Positions 7,769 to 16,785 of a stretch of 35,242 nucleotides of DNA are shown here, in pieces. Location of the stretch: positions 1 to 35,242 of the forward strand of contig DBBN01000076.1 of assembly GCA_002292215.1 (NCBI GenBank), given 5' to 3'. Position 1 is the stretch's first letter. Each line of letters begins with the position of its first letter. The stretch comes from Glaciecola sp. UBA983. Lineage in GTDB: Bacteria > Pseudomonadota > Gammaproteobacteria > Enterobacterales > Alteromonadaceae. A model generated the notes under the pieces. The model worked only from the letters and a program-made list of their open reading frames with translations. It was not told the origin of the DNA and searched no databases. Both the position numbers and the translations under genes were made by a program.

Positions 7769-8734
7769 TTAGCGTAAATTCATCCAATACTTGGCAATAG
7801 CCATTTCAATATTTACTGGCACGAATATAAACGACTCATTCGGCGTCAGCTGCACTAATTTATCTAATGCATATTCAGGAACGGTTCCTATAACAGGATA
7901 ACCACCATGAGTTTGTCTATCCGGCCCCATCACAATCGGTTGTCCATTGGGAGGGATCTGCACCACGCCTAAGGCTAACGCTTGCGATTCATGTTTAACG
8001 ATACTAGGTATCGCTAGGCTTGAGTGAATGCGCATACCCATTCGATTGGATTGTTGTGATACTTGCATTAACTGACTTGTAAAAAGATATCGTGCATATA
8101 AAGAAAATTGCGCATGTTGATAATTAGGCACAAAATCAATTTCCGTCACGCCCGCAATTCCAGTGTTTGGGGATATAATCGGTTGATATTCAGATGACTG
8201 ATTTGAATAATGCGATGGCATATCCCCCTCGTTACCGACTGGTTGATAACAGCCAATGGCAAAACTATCACCACTTAAGATGGGTTTCCCCTGCCCTAAA
8301 CCACCAAATTTTTCGCGTATAATACCGCACCGAGAGTCAAAAAATAGTGGTGCATCTATGCCACCAGCGATCCCAACCACTAAGCGCATTCCTTGTTGTA
8401 AACGCCCAATACTAAACCTATCACCCGCGATGATGTTGATGACTTGGTTAGGTTTATAACTGTTGGTATTTAAGGTGTTGTTAGTCATTGTTGTAACAGC
8501 AATTGCAGCGTTTCCGCCTGAAACGGCTATTGTCATCGGGATATGCGCAACAAAACTACATTCCCCCATTACCTCAAGCGCACTGGTGTAAACGTCTTGA
8601 TGTAACAATTGATTCACTAAGCGAAATGCAGTCCTGTCCATCGGGCCTGATTCACTCACACCTGAAGCCCCGGCATGGCGCCTACCGCCATCAATAATAA
8701 AAATAGGGGATTGGGTTAGCGTACATTCAATCAC
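7769..8734 (-). CDS. pxpC: 5-oxoprolinase subunit C (biotin-dependent carboxyltransferase fold)
   Basis: This 321-residue protein belongs to the PxpC/KipA family, one subunit of the ATP-dependent prokaryotic 5-oxoprolinase that opens pyroglutamate to glutamate. Typical segments are IIDGGRRHAGASGVSESGPMDRTAFRLVN near the N-terminus, ALEVMGECSF, and near the end GVVQIPPNGQPIVMGPDRQTHGGYPVIGTV. I chose GTG at 8734 because AAGGAGG precedes it at ideal distance. It overlaps the end of pxpB by 8 bp, implying coupled translation. The frame continues upstream to 8770, but those codons only mirror pxpB. It is the last gene of pxpA-pxpB-pxpC and converges on fur. Confidence 0.93.
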   Translation of the reverse strand: MIECTLTQSPIFIIDGGRRHAGASGVSESGPMDRTAFRLVNQLLHQDVYTSALEVMGECSFVAHIPMTIAVSGGNAAIAVTTMTNNTLNTNSYKPNQVINIIAGDRFSIGRLQQGMRLVVGIAGGIDAPLFFDSRCGIIREKFGGLGQGKPILSGDSFAIGCYQPVGNEGDMPSHYSNQSSEYQPIISPNTGIAGVTEIDFVPNYQHAQFSLYARYLFTSQLMQVSQQSNRMGMRIHSSLAIPSIVKHESQALALGVVQIPPNGQPIVMGPDRQTHGGYPVIGTVPEYALDKLVQLTPNESFIFVPVNIEMAIAKYWMNLR

Positions 8735-9515
8735 CCGCGGCCTCCTTACTAGACCTAATCTTAGGTGCAATCTTAGCGGTAAGAATAGGAGTAATGACAG
8801 GTACAGCAGGCATAACGGGATAAAATTGAATAATATCTCCCGTTACAAAACTGGCTGGTGTCGACCGGTCAATATCAAATAATACATGTTCAGTTACCCC
8901 TAATATATGCCATCCGCCTGGAGAACGCTGCGGATAAATCCCGCAGTAGGCATCCGCAATAGCAACGGCACCAGCAGGGACTTTTAAGCGCGGTGTCGCT
9001 AAACGAGGTAAGTGAAACTTATCAGGCAAGCCTGACAAATAAATAAAACCCGGCATAAAACCATTGAGGATCACACTAAACTCAATCGCACAAAACTGTG
9101 CGATCAAATCAGCCCGAGATAATGCTAAACGTTGTGCCACATCGACTAAGTCATAGTCCATCCCAAAATCAACAGGAATGTGAGTGATACCCCTTTTACC
9201 AGGGCCTTGTGTTGAGACTGATGCATTATTTGATATTGTGGCAGACGAATCCATGACATATTGCTTGAGCAAACGCTCTACCTGATGTAAATCTGCAAAA
9301 TAATCAATCTCAGAAGGTATAAACTGCACTAATAATTCATTAAAACCTGGAACGATATCTGCCAATTTTATCGCCATATGCTCATACAAGTATAAGCGAC
9401 ACCGACCAATCAACAGCGCTTTATTCACCGTGCAATCTAACTCGCCAAATTCACAATGTAATGTCGTAGGGGTGACCCACTGTGCAACGATCTTCTGTTT
9501 CACAAGATGTGTCAT
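8727..9515 (-). CDS. pxpB: 5-oxoprolinase subunit B
   Basis: This 262-residue protein is the PxpB/KipI subunit, which forms the catalytic pair with PxpC. The family core is clear in the C-terminal half: HIPVDFGMDYDLVDVAQRLALS, FSVILNGFMPGFIYLSGLP, LPRLATPRLKVPAGAVAIAD, YCGIYPQRSPGGWHILG and a closing hydrophobic strand region. The N-terminal 20-100 region is the less conserved cyclophilin-like lead-in. It contains a Ser/Asn-rich linker (SSATISNNASVSTQG) before the conserved core, making it longer than E. coli PxpB. The start lies 3 bp after the pxpA stop, so the three genes are a tight operon. Confidence 0.93.
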   Translation of the reverse strand: MTHLVKQKIVAQWVTPTTLHCEFGELDCTVNKALLIGRCRLYLYEHMAIKLADIVPGFNELLVQFIPSEIDYFADLHQVERLLKQYVMDSSATISNNASVSTQGPGKRGITHIPVDFGMDYDLVDVAQRLALSRADLIAQFCAIEFSVILNGFMPGFIYLSGLPDKFHLPRLATPRLKVPAGAVAIADAYCGIYPQRSPGGWHILGVTEHVLFDIDRSTPASFVTGDIIQFYPVMPAVPVITPILTAKIAPKIRSSKEAAGD

Positions 9516-9518
9516 CGT

Positions 9519-10256
9519 TTATTCAGACACCGGTGTCATCATCTTGGCAATGTGTTGTACCAACACAACTGCAGCAGGTGTATCCGAGTGGACACATAAT
9601 GTATCGGCTTGCAGCGAAATAATATTGCCTGACATAGTAACCACTTGCTGTTGCTGGATCAGACTTTTGGCTTGTGCTAATGAGGCCTCTTCACTTAATA
9701 CCGCCCCAGCAATGCCTCTGGGCGCAAGCGTTCCATTGTCTAAATAGGCACGATCTGCAAACACTTCAAACCAAATGGTAATGCCGAACTGATTGGCATC
9801 TTGCTGCAATGCCGATATATCACAGGTAGCAGGCAGCATTATGGGCAAGTTTAACTGCATCTCTTGCAGGGCTTGAAACGTCGCAAGACGGACTAAAGGG
9901 TTAGCAATAATGTCATGATACCAAGCGCCGTGGGGTTTTACGTACTCACACCGAGTCCCAGCAAATTGACACATCGCGTGCATCATCCCAACTTGGTATT
10001 GCAATATGGCACCTAATTCTGTTTCAGGTATCACCATATGTCTGCGCCCAAACCCCTGTAAATCAGGATAACTCGGATGTGCACCAATCGTGACATGATG
10101 AGCTTTGGCTAATGCGATTGCATGTTTTATGTGCAATGGATCACCACCATGAAAACCGCAGGCAATATTAGCTAGATGTAAAAATGGCATCACAGCCTCA
10201 TCAACAGGTACTTGATAATGCCCGTAGCTTTCCCCTAAATCACAATTTAATTTCAT
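9519..10256 (-). CDS. pxpA: 5-oxoprolinase subunit A (LamB/YcsF family)
   Basis: This 245-residue protein is the LamB/YcsF-type subunit of 5-oxoprolinase. It begins MKLNCDLGESYGHY, matching the family N-terminus (MKIDLNADLGE in E. coli), followed by LANIACGFHGGDPLHIKHAIALAK, IGAHPSYPDLQGFGRR and YVKPHGAWYHD, the conserved metal or substrate-site histidines and acids. EVFADRAYLDNGTLAPRG and LCVHSDTPAA lie near the end. I chose ATG at 10256 over an in-frame ATG at 10277 because it matches homologues and AAAGGCG precedes it. It heads the leftward pxpABC operon and is divergent from cvfB over 64 bp. Pyroglutamate forms spontaneously from glutamine, so the operon is mainly damage salvage. Confidence 0.95.
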   Translation of the reverse strand: MKLNCDLGESYGHYQVPVDEAVMPFLHLANIACGFHGGDPLHIKHAIALAKAHHVTIGAHPSYPDLQGFGRRHMVIPETELGAILQYQVGMMHAMCQFAGTRCEYVKPHGAWYHDIIANPLVRLATFQALQEMQLNLPIMLPATCDISALQQDANQFGITIWFEVFADRAYLDNGTLAPRGIAGAVLSEEASLAQAKSLIQQQQVVTMSGNIISLQADTLCVHSDTPAAVVLVQHIAKMMTPVSE

Positions 10257-10320
10257 ATATACGCCTTTAACATCCAATGCTGTATGATAGTAATCTGTTA
10301 TTAATTACTTGTCAGTCACT

Positions 10321-11184
10321 ATGCTTAAAATTGGTCAAATAAATACACTTGTTATTCACGAAGTCTTACATGAAGGCTATACCTGTATTGCACAAGATGC
10401 ATCCATTGCCGATGATGAATTCATCACGTATGTGTTTCTTCCCTATGCCGAATCGATATTATCGGAAGGCGATACACTTGAGGCGTTTGTGTATATTGAT
10501 AAGCAACAACAATGCGTTGCAACAACCAAACATCCTAAAGCAGTGACAGGCATGACAGTATTACTACAAGCCAAAGGAATGACTGATTTTGGCGCATTTT
10601 TTGATTGGGGGTTAGAGCAAGACTTATTAGTTCCTAGCAAGTTTTTACAAGCGCCCGTTGTCATTGGTATGTCTTACATCGTCCATGTGTTTTATGAAGA
10701 AGATAGTCAACGTGTTTTGGGCGCAACTAAACTTCATCGTTTCTTTGCCGAAACCGATGCCTACTCTGCACTAAAAGTAGGTCAAGCCATTGATTGTGTG
10801 GTGTGGCATGAAACCGATATGGGTTACAAGGTCCTCATCAACCAACAGTATTTAGGTGTGTTATTTCATGATCAAGCATTGGCAAAACATAAAATAGGCA
10901 CACAATTTTCAGCTTGGATAAAAAATATTCGTTCAGACGACAAAATTGATATTACTCAATTACAAGATAATCCAAACAGTCGCTTAAACTTACAACAGCA
11001 AATTATTGCGGATTTAGAAGCACATGGTGGTATCTCTAGCTTGACGGATAAAAGTAGCCCTGAAGATATTTCATACAAATTTGGTGTGTCTAAAAGCGCA
11101 TATAAAAAAGCGATTGGCACGTTATTTAAAAATAAACAAATTTTATTGTCAAAAGATGCCATTAAATTAATTACAAAGGAGTAG
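10321..11184 (+). CDS. cvfB: CvfB-like S1 RNA-binding protein
   Basis: This 287-residue protein resembles CvfB/YitL: several S1-type OB folds followed by a winged helix. An N-terminal S1-like domain spans about 1-65, a second with LLQAKGMTDFGAFFDWGLEQDLLVP at about 80-105 spans 70-135, and a third covers 140-210. The C-terminal winged helix includes SSPEDISYKFGVSKSAYKKAIGTLFKNKQI. CvfB was named for a virulence role in Staphylococcus aureus and binds RNA; its gammaproteobacterial role is not settled. ATG at 10321 is preferred over an in-frame TTG at 10309, although neither has a strong Shine-Dalgarno. The OsmC gene follows after 3 bp, so they are one operon. Confidence 0.88.
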   Translation: MLKIGQINTLVIHEVLHEGYTCIAQDASIADDEFITYVFLPYAESILSEGDTLEAFVYIDKQQQCVATTKHPKAVTGMTVLLQAKGMTDFGAFFDWGLEQDLLVPSKFLQAPVVIGMSYIVHVFYEEDSQRVLGATKLHRFFAETDAYSALKVGQAIDCVVWHETDMGYKVLINQQYLGVLFHDQALAKHKIGTQFSAWIKNIRSDDKIDITQLQDNPNSRLNLQQQIIADLEAHGGISSLTDKSSPEDISYKFGVSKSAYKKAIGTLFKNKQILLSKDAIKLITKE

Positions 11185-11187
11185 CTC

Positions 11188-11589
11188 ATGCAAGCAACAG
11201 TAAAATGGACAGGTGATTTAGGATTTGACTGTGCAATGGATACAGGTGAAACCTGTCATCTAGATGGTAATAAGCAAGGTCTATCACCGATGCAGGCCGT
11301 GTTAATGTCTGTCGGTGCATGCTCATCTGTCGATGTGGTAGAGATCATGAAAAAAGCACGACAGGACTTTACAGGATGCTATTGTGAAGTAACCGCTGAA
11401 CGTGCGCCTAACCCACCCAGGATATTCACCAACATCCATGCTCACTATGTAGTGACGGGGAAAGGATTAAACGAAAAGCACTTAGCTCGTGCCGTACAGT
11501 TATCAACTGAAAAATATTGTTCAGTTATGTTAATGCTGCATGAAACTGTCGCCATTACTACTAGCTACGCGATTGAGGAAGCTCAATAA
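11188..11589 (+). CDS. yhfA: OsmC family protein (YhfA-like)
   Basis: This 133-residue protein matches E. coli YhfA of the OsmC/Ohr superfamily over its full length (MQA.VKW start, LDGN, SPMQAVLMSVGACSSVDVVEIMKKARQD, FTNIHAHYVVTGKGL, QLSTEKYCSVMLML). The two peroxidatic-type cysteines are Cys45 in GACSS and Cys111 in KYCSV. OsmC and Ohr relatives reduce organic hydroperoxides with such a cysteine pair. YhfA itself is uncharacterised, so peroxide reduction is an inference. AAAGGAG lies just before the ATG. It is the second gene after cvfB. After the stop, 52 bases separate it from convergent rmuC. Confidence 0.88.
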   Translation: MQATVKWTGDLGFDCAMDTGETCHLDGNKQGLSPMQAVLMSVGACSSVDVVEIMKKARQDFTGCYCEVTAERAPNPPRIFTNIHAHYVVTGKGLNEKHLARAVQLSTEKYCSVMLMLHETVAITTSYAIEEAQ

Positions 11590-11641
11590 GATCTAACAAG
11601 GAGGCAAGATTTAGATGTTTATTGTAACGGTTTAGTTGATG

Positions 11642-12916
11642 CTATTGCTCACTTGGTAACGTTTTCTGGGTTTTCACACCCATTTCTTGTAATCTATTGC
11701 CCATACTCACAATAGAACCTCGCCCCGTTGATAGCTTTTTCATCGCAGTATCATAGGTATTTTGTGCCACATTAAGTTGTTTGCCGACTTTTTCCATCTC
11801 TTCAACATAGCCAGCTAATTTGCTATGCAGTTTACTGGCTTGCTCTGCAATTTCATGGGACATATTAATGCGTTTTTCTGTTTGCCATATATTGTTAATT
11901 GTCTTTAGGGCAATCATTAAATTGCTCGGGCTGACTAACATAATATTTTGCTGAAGCGCATCATTAATCAAATTTGGATCTTCATTTATCGCTGCCTGAA
12001 ACGCAGCCTCTGACGCTAAAAATAATAAGACATAATCTAACGAATGGATCCCATACAACCTGCTATAGTCTTTTTGAGACAAGCCTTTAACGTGTTGTCT
12101 AATAGATTGTAGATGTAAATTGCGTTGTATCCGTTCTTCTGCTTCATTATCGGCTTTAAATAAACGCTCATACGCGGTTAAAGACACCTTCGCATCAATA
12201 ATGACGGATTTTTTATTCGGTAAATTGACCACAATATCGGGTTGATATAAGCGACCATCCTCATCGCGCAATGCAGCTTGACGGATAAACTCCTGTCCTT
12301 CTTGTAGCCCACAATTAGATAAAATCGACTCTAAGACCACCTCGCCCCAATTTCCTTGTTGTTTGTTATCGCCTTTTAACGCTTGCGTTAGCGCTAATGC
12401 TTGGGCGTTGATGGTTTCATTGAGGGCTTTGAGACTGTGGATCTCTTGTTTCAACGCTGCTCGCTCTAGTCCTTCATGTCTGGATTGTTGCGCAATTTGT
12501 TGTTTAAACTCGTCGAGTTTAACCTGTAATGGCTGAACGACATTATGCATACTATGTTGATTCACTGAGTTAAATTTAACGCTTTTTTCTTCGAATATTT
12601 TATTTGCTAAACGTTCAAATTTATCTGAAAGCTGTTGCTCTGCTTGTTGCATCAGCACCATTTTTTCTTTAGAGGATTGCTGTAAAGCTTGTAACGAGGC
12701 ACTTAACGCACCATTGGCAACTTGGTATTCGGTGTTGTGTTCATGCGCTTGTGCAAGTGTATCTTTGAGACTCGCAAGTTGTGCCGTATAGCGCGCAGAT
12801 AAACGCTGAGTAGTGATCACGTAGGTAACTAATGTGACCAATATAGTTAACGCACCTAATGCCCACCATAAATTGTCAATGAGCCACTGAGTGATAAGTT
12901 GCATTGAATTAGTCAT
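11642..12916 (-). CDS. rmuC: DNA recombination protein RmuC
   Basis: This 424-residue protein has the RmuC layout. One N-terminal membrane anchor (about 15-34, NLWWALGALTILVTLVTYVI) is followed by a long Gln/Lys/Glu-rich coiled coil (about 40-180). The PD-(D/E)XK nuclease-like domain contains GNWGEVVLESILSNCGLQEGQEF and PDIVVNLPNKKSVIIDAKVSLTAYERL. RmuC limits inversions at short inverted repeats in E. coli and is a putative nuclease. ATG at 12916 is chosen because AGGCGA precedes it. The frame extends to 12946, but that part would overlap the terminator hairpin of the upstream fumarase gene. It therefore probably uses its own promoter in 12959-13034. Confidence 0.94.
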   Translation of the reverse strand: MTNSMQLITQWLIDNLWWALGALTILVTLVTYVITTQRLSARYTAQLASLKDTLAQAHEHNTEYQVANGALSASLQALQQSSKEKMVLMQQAEQQLSDKFERLANKIFEEKSVKFNSVNQHSMHNVVQPLQVKLDEFKQQIAQQSRHEGLERAALKQEIHSLKALNETINAQALALTQALKGDNKQQGNWGEVVLESILSNCGLQEGQEFIRQAALRDEDGRLYQPDIVVNLPNKKSVIIDAKVSLTAYERLFKADNEAEERIQRNLHLQSIRQHVKGLSQKDYSRLYGIHSLDYVLLFLASEAAFQAAINEDPNLINDALQQNIMLVSPSNLMIALKTINNIWQTEKRINMSHEIAEQASKLHSKLAGYVEEMEKVGKQLNVAQNTYDTAMKKLSTGRGSIVSMGNRLQEMGVKTQKTLPSEQ

Positions 12917-12932
12917 CGCTTCGCCTATAAAT

Positions 12933-12958
12933 AAAAAACGCCGCAAGTGCGACGTTTT
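12933..12958 (-). terminator. Intrinsic terminator after fumarase
   Basis: Read leftward, AAAACGTCGC (12958-12949) and GCGGCGTTTT (12944-12935) form a 10-bp stem with one mismatch and a four-base loop, running into TTTTTTATTT. It ends the fumarase transcript before the rmuC start codon. Confidence 0.8.
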
Positions 12959-13034
12959 CTAATATACCAAAGCACTGTATATAAATACAGATTATTTACA
13001 TAACTAACTGCTTTTATTTAGCTTTTGGCTAGGC

Positions 13035-14570
13035 TTATGGTTTACCTTTTAAGGCGGCATCTAAATCTGCAATTTTTGCTTTCCAAATAGCAGGGCCTGT
13101 TTCATGGGCATTGTTACCATTTGAATCCACAGCAACAGTAACAGGCATATCTTCGACTTCAAACTCATAAATCGCTTCCATACCTAAATCTTCAAACGCC
13201 ACGACGCGTGCTTTTTTTATCGCTTTGGATACTAAGTATGCAGCACCGCCCACAGCCATTAAATACACCGATTTGTGTTTAGCTATGCTTTTCACTGTCT
13301 CAGGACCACGTTCCGCTTTACCAATCATGCCTAATAAGCCTGTTTGCTCTAGCATCATATCGGTAAATTTATCCATACGCGTGGCTGTTGTTGGTCCTGC
13401 TGGGCCAACGACTTCATCACCCACGGCGTCCACCGGCCCAACATAATAAATAAAGCGGTTAGTCAGATCGACACCTTCAGGTAAGCCTTCGCCGTTTTGT
13501 AGCATGGTTTGAATACGTTTATGCGCCGCATCACGTCCAGTTAACATTTTGCCTGAAAGCAATACCGTCTCACCCACTTTCCAATCCAAAATAGACTCTT
13601 TGGTCAGCTCATCCATATTTACCCGGCGAGTATCTGCGCCGACTTCCCATGTGATTTTTGGCCAATCTTCTAATTTCGGTGCTTTTAGCTCAGCAGGACC
13701 TGAACCATCAAGATAAAAATGCGCATGACGTGTAGCAGCACAATTTGGGATCATGACCACCGGCTTTGAGGCTGCGTGAGTAGGCATGGATTTAATTTTA
13801 ATATCGACAACCGTTGTTAATCCACCTAAACCCTGTGCGCCTATACCTAATGCATTTACTTTATGATAAATATCAACGCGGAGCTTTTCTTCGGTTGTTT
13901 CTGGGCCACGGGCAATGAGTTCTTGAATATCGACCGGATCCATTAAACTTTCTTTGGCTAATACTCCTGCTTTTTCAGCAGTACCACCAATACCTATACC
14001 CAACATGCCTGGCGGACACCAACCGGCTCCCATCGTTGGTAAGGTTTTAACCACCCATTCGGCAATATCATCCGACGGGTTTAGCATAACCATTTTTGAT
14101 TTGTTTTCACTACCGCCGCCTTTGGCTGCAATCATCACTTCAATCTTATCGCCTGCAACCATATCGATATGCACTACAGCAGGTGTATTATCTTTGGTGT
14201 TGATCCGTGCCCCAGCAGGATCAGATACTATGGATGCACGTAATGGGTTATCCGGATTAAGGTAAGCACGTCGAGTGCCTTCATCTATCATTTGTTGCAC
14301 GGTTAGATCATGTTTATCAAACTGCACTTGCATACCGATTTTAACAAAACAGGTAACGATACCCGTATCTTGACATAATGGTCGCTTACCTTCAGCTGAC
14401 ATTCGTGAATTGATTAGGATCTGTGCCATTGCATCTTTCGCTGCCTGGCTCTCTTCACGATTGTATGCTGCTTCTACCGCTTTGACATAATCTAAAGGGT
14501 GGTAATAAGAAATAAACTGTAATGAATCTTCAATACTATCGATAAAATCTTGTTGGCGAATGACTGTCAT
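13035..14570 (-). CDS. fumA: Fumarate hydratase class I (iron-sulfur, single chain)
   Basis: This 511-residue protein fuses the alpha and beta domains of class I fumarase, interconverting fumarate and malate in the TCA cycle. Three cysteines expected to ligand the oxygen-labile 4Fe-4S cluster are visible: Cys66 (KRPLCQDTG), Cys185 (GAGWCPPGM) and Cys277 (MIPNCAATRH). Other markers are AKGGGSENKSK, GIGIGGTAEKAG and the beta-domain segments LLSGKMLTGRDAAHKR, YVGPVDAVGDEVVGPAGPTTATRMD and MGMEAIYEFEVEDMPV-like sequence near the end. It is shorter than E. coli FumA and closer to the form common in marine gammaproteobacteria. It stands alone, with a terminator after it and a 116-bp divergent region shared with pabB. 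Confidence 0.94.
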   Translation of the reverse strand: MTVIRQQDFIDSIEDSLQFISYYHPLDYVKAVEAAYNREESQAAKDAMAQILINSRMSAEGKRPLCQDTGIVTCFVKIGMQVQFDKHDLTVQQMIDEGTRRAYLNPDNPLRASIVSDPAGARINTKDNTPAVVHIDMVAGDKIEVMIAAKGGGSENKSKMVMLNPSDDIAEWVVKTLPTMGAGWCPPGMLGIGIGGTAEKAGVLAKESLMDPVDIQELIARGPETTEEKLRVDIYHKVNALGIGAQGLGGLTTVVDIKIKSMPTHAASKPVVMIPNCAATRHAHFYLDGSGPAELKAPKLEDWPKITWEVGADTRRVNMDELTKESILDWKVGETVLLSGKMLTGRDAAHKRIQTMLQNGEGLPEGVDLTNRFIYYVGPVDAVGDEVVGPAGPTTATRMDKFTDMMLEQTGLLGMIGKAERGPETVKSIAKHKSVYLMAVGGAAYLVSKAIKKARVVAFEDLGMEAIYEFEVEDMPVTVAVDSNGNNAHETGPAIWKAKIADLDAALKGKP

Positions 14571-14686
14571 GCCGACTCCGTAAATTAAGTGATCCTAACT
14601 ACATGATCTCTAGTTAATAATTAGCTTATAATAGTACCTCGTGTTGTAGCACAACAAAAGACCTAACCTTACAACTTTGGTGTCAA
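14571..14686. promoter_or_regulatory. Divergent fumarase / pabB promoter region
   Basis: TATAAT at 14627-14632 lies 54 bases before the pabB ATG and is a likely -10 for pabB. No good -35 is seen. A small inverted repeat TGTTGT-AGC-ACAACA (14642-14656) lies downstream of it, at the position of an operator or the start of the leader. No attenuator or leader peptide was seen. Confidence 0.35.
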
Positions 14687-16198
14687 ATGTCCCTAATAAC
14701 AATAAAAACACTTGATGAGTTTACCCATATTGCGCCGGAGCGTCTATTTAGCGCCGTTGCACACCTGTCAAACAGCCTTTTTTTAGATAGTACAGACAAT
14801 CATGGCAGCGATGCTCAGTTTGATATTTTGTTATTTTCGCCCGTTGCTACTTACTCAGTGACCAATGGTCAAGCGGACTTGAAGATCATGCCCGAAGCCG
14901 AAGATTGTGTGCAAATCAACCAAAGTGTACGTGATTCAATTCTCACACAACGCGACCCATTCATTGCTCTGCGTCAATTACATGATCACGTTATGCCTGA
15001 TGCTAACTTAATCAAATCTTCACTACCCAGTGAGTTTCAATCATTATTCGAACAATTACCCTTTTTAATTGGTTCGGCAGGCTTTGCTGGTTATGATGCC
15101 GGTCGTTATCTAGAAGTGCTTCCGCAACATAATCCAGCCGAATATGACACACCTGACTTTCATTACGGGATTTATCTCCATAGTATTATTTATGACCGGA
15201 CTAGCAAACAGTATTATTGGGTTGCTGACTCACGCAGTAATGCGATAGCCCACTTTGGATTTGGTTTAATGCAAGCTTTACTCGCTAACTCATCCGTTAA
15301 TGTATCCGTTAATACACCCGTTAAAACACAGCCAACTGACTTTGCCCTTTCCGCTCAGTGGCAAGCGAATATGACACAAGCACAATACGTAGCGCGCTTA
15401 GATCGACTACATCAATACATTGTCGCAGGTGATTGTTACCAAGCCAATATTGCGCAGCGGTTCCATGCTCCTTATACTGGCTGCGAGTATCATGGTTATC
15501 TGCGCTTGCGGGAACACAACAACGCGCCTTTTTCCGCATTTATTAAAACCGAGCATGGTGCTATTTTATGCATTTCGCCTGAACGTTTTTTAGCCGTACA
15601 TAAAGGTAAGGTAGAAACCAAACCCATCAAAGGTACCATGCCACGATACGCCGATCCGTTATTAGATCAACAATCAGCAGAAACATTGTTATCGTCAGAA
15701 AAAGACCAAGCTGAAAATCTCATGATTGTGGACTTACTGCGTAATGATTTATCTAAACATTGCACTCCCCATAGTGTCAAAGTCCCTAAGTTATTTGCAC
15801 TTGAATCTTATCCAGCTGTGCATCATATGGTATCAACCGTAACCGGCACACTAAATGATGATAGTGAATTATTTGCTTTGTTATCAGGCGCGTTTCCTGG
15901 CGGGTCAATTACTGGCGCACCTAAAGTGCGTGCCATGCAAATCATTGAAGAGTTAGAACCTAACCGCAGAAATATTTATTGTGGCGCAATCGGTTATATT
16001 GGTGTCAAACATGATATGGATACTAATATCTGTATCCGCACCTTACTGTGTGAAAACGGTCAGATATTTTGCTGGGCAGGTGGTGGAATCGTGCTAGACT
16101 CAGTAGCACAAGATGAATACGCTGAAACCTTAGCTAAGGTTTCTAAGATACTCCCTATATTGCAACAGGATGTCACTTGGACAGACACGCATTCATAA
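14687..16198 (+). CDS. pabB: Aminodeoxychorismate synthase component I
   Basis: This 503-residue protein converts chorismate plus ammonia to 4-amino-4-deoxychorismate for folate synthesis, with glutaminase PabA supplied elsewhere. The chorismate-binding domain is in the C-terminal half: GDCYQANIAQRF, AFIKTEHGAILCISPERFL, VETKPIKGTMPR, NLMIVDLLRNDLSKHC, HHMVSTVTGTL, FPGGSITGAPKVRAMQIIEELEP, YCGAIGYIG and FCWAGGGIVLDS. Lysine in PIKGT marks PabB, where anthranilate synthase TrpE has alanine (PIAGT). It is about 50 residues longer than the E. coli enzyme, mostly in the variable N-terminal half. It overlaps nudL by 22 bp. The pabB-nudL order, followed by sdaA, is that of E. coli. Confidence 0.93.
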   Translation: MSLITIKTLDEFTHIAPERLFSAVAHLSNSLFLDSTDNHGSDAQFDILLFSPVATYSVTNGQADLKIMPEAEDCVQINQSVRDSILTQRDPFIALRQLHDHVMPDANLIKSSLPSEFQSLFEQLPFLIGSAGFAGYDAGRYLEVLPQHNPAEYDTPDFHYGIYLHSIIYDRTSKQYYWVADSRSNAIAHFGFGLMQALLANSSVNVSVNTPVKTQPTDFALSAQWQANMTQAQYVARLDRLHQYIVAGDCYQANIAQRFHAPYTGCEYHGYLRLREHNNAPFSAFIKTEHGAILCISPERFLAVHKGKVETKPIKGTMPRYADPLLDQQSAETLLSSEKDQAENLMIVDLLRNDLSKHCTPHSVKVPKLFALESYPAVHHMVSTVTGTLNDDSELFALLSGAFPGGSITGAPKVRAMQIIEELEPNRRNIYCGAIGYIGVKHDMDTNICIRTLLCENGQIFCWAGGGIVLDSVAQDEYAETLAKVSKILPILQQDVTWTDTHS

Positions 16199-16761
16199 CG
16201 GCATTTAATCATTGTCGACTAGTCGAAAACGAACATGATTTTCCGAGTTTATTTGAGACATTCCCATCCCCGCGTAATGCCGCTGTAATGATATTATTAG
16301 TCGAGCGTGAAAATGGGTTGCATGTGCTGTTTACTCGTCGTGCCGAACACTTAAAACACCACGCTGGGCAAATCTCTTTTCCTGGTGGTAAGTATGAAAC
16401 CTTTGATGATTCACTACAAGATACCGCCATTCGTGAAACCGAAGAAGAAATAGGGATCACTATCACACATGACCAAGTACTTGGTTCCATTGGACAGTAT
16501 GCTACTATTAGCGGATTTAATGTCACACCCTATATCGCAATTGCCGATAGTATTCCACCATTAACCATTGATAAAAATGAGGTGGATTATGCGTTTGAAG
16601 TGCCTCTAGCGCATTGTATTGATCCACAAAATCTATTGTCACACCGCGTTACCCGTTTGAATAAAACCTTTCCTGTGTATTTTATCCCTTGGCAAGATAC
16701 GTATATATGGGGCGCAACAGCCGGCATGCTCAAGCAGTTATCACACCACTTGTTATTCTAA
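16177..16761 (+). CDS. nudL: NUDIX CoA pyrophosphatase (NudL/YeaB family)
   Basis: This 194-residue protein has the CoA-pyrophosphatase (UPF0035) signature before the Nudix box: LFTRRAEHLKHHAGQISFPGG, then the box itself ending AIRETEEEIGI, with the REx2EEx metal-binding core. The family cleaves CoA or similar dinucleotides to 3'-phosphoadenosine phosphate and phosphopantetheine. DYAFEVPLAHCIDP and YIWGATAGML near the end are also typical. No ATG is available before the conserved region. TTG at 16177 is the likely start, with AGGA six bases before it and 22 bp overlapping pabB. A later start would need a non-ATG codon close to the domain. In E. coli the next gene is sdaA; here only its tail remains. 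Confidence 0.88.
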   Translation: MDRHAFITAFNHCRLVENEHDFPSLFETFPSPRNAAVMILLVERENGLHVLFTRRAEHLKHHAGQISFPGGKYETFDDSLQDTAIRETEEEIGITITHDQVLGSIGQYATISGFNVTPYIAIADSIPPLTIDKNEVDYAFEVPLAHCIDPQNLLSHRVTRLNKTFPVYFIPWQDTYIWGATAGMLKQLSHHLLF

Positions 16762-16785
16762 CAATTCATTATCTTTTCTAATCCA

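Noticed and set aside
13954..14265. 103-codon open frame antisense to fumarase
   Set aside because: It mirrors fumarase codons, has no ribosome site, and its composition (Pro/Ile/Ser-rich) is typical of a shadow frame. The same applies to other antisense frames inside etfA, pxpC, scoA and the helicase.
14687..16198. Anthranilate synthase component I (TrpE)
   Set aside because: The motif is PIKGT, typical of PabB, not PIAGT, and the neighbours are nudL and the sdaA remnant, not trp genes.
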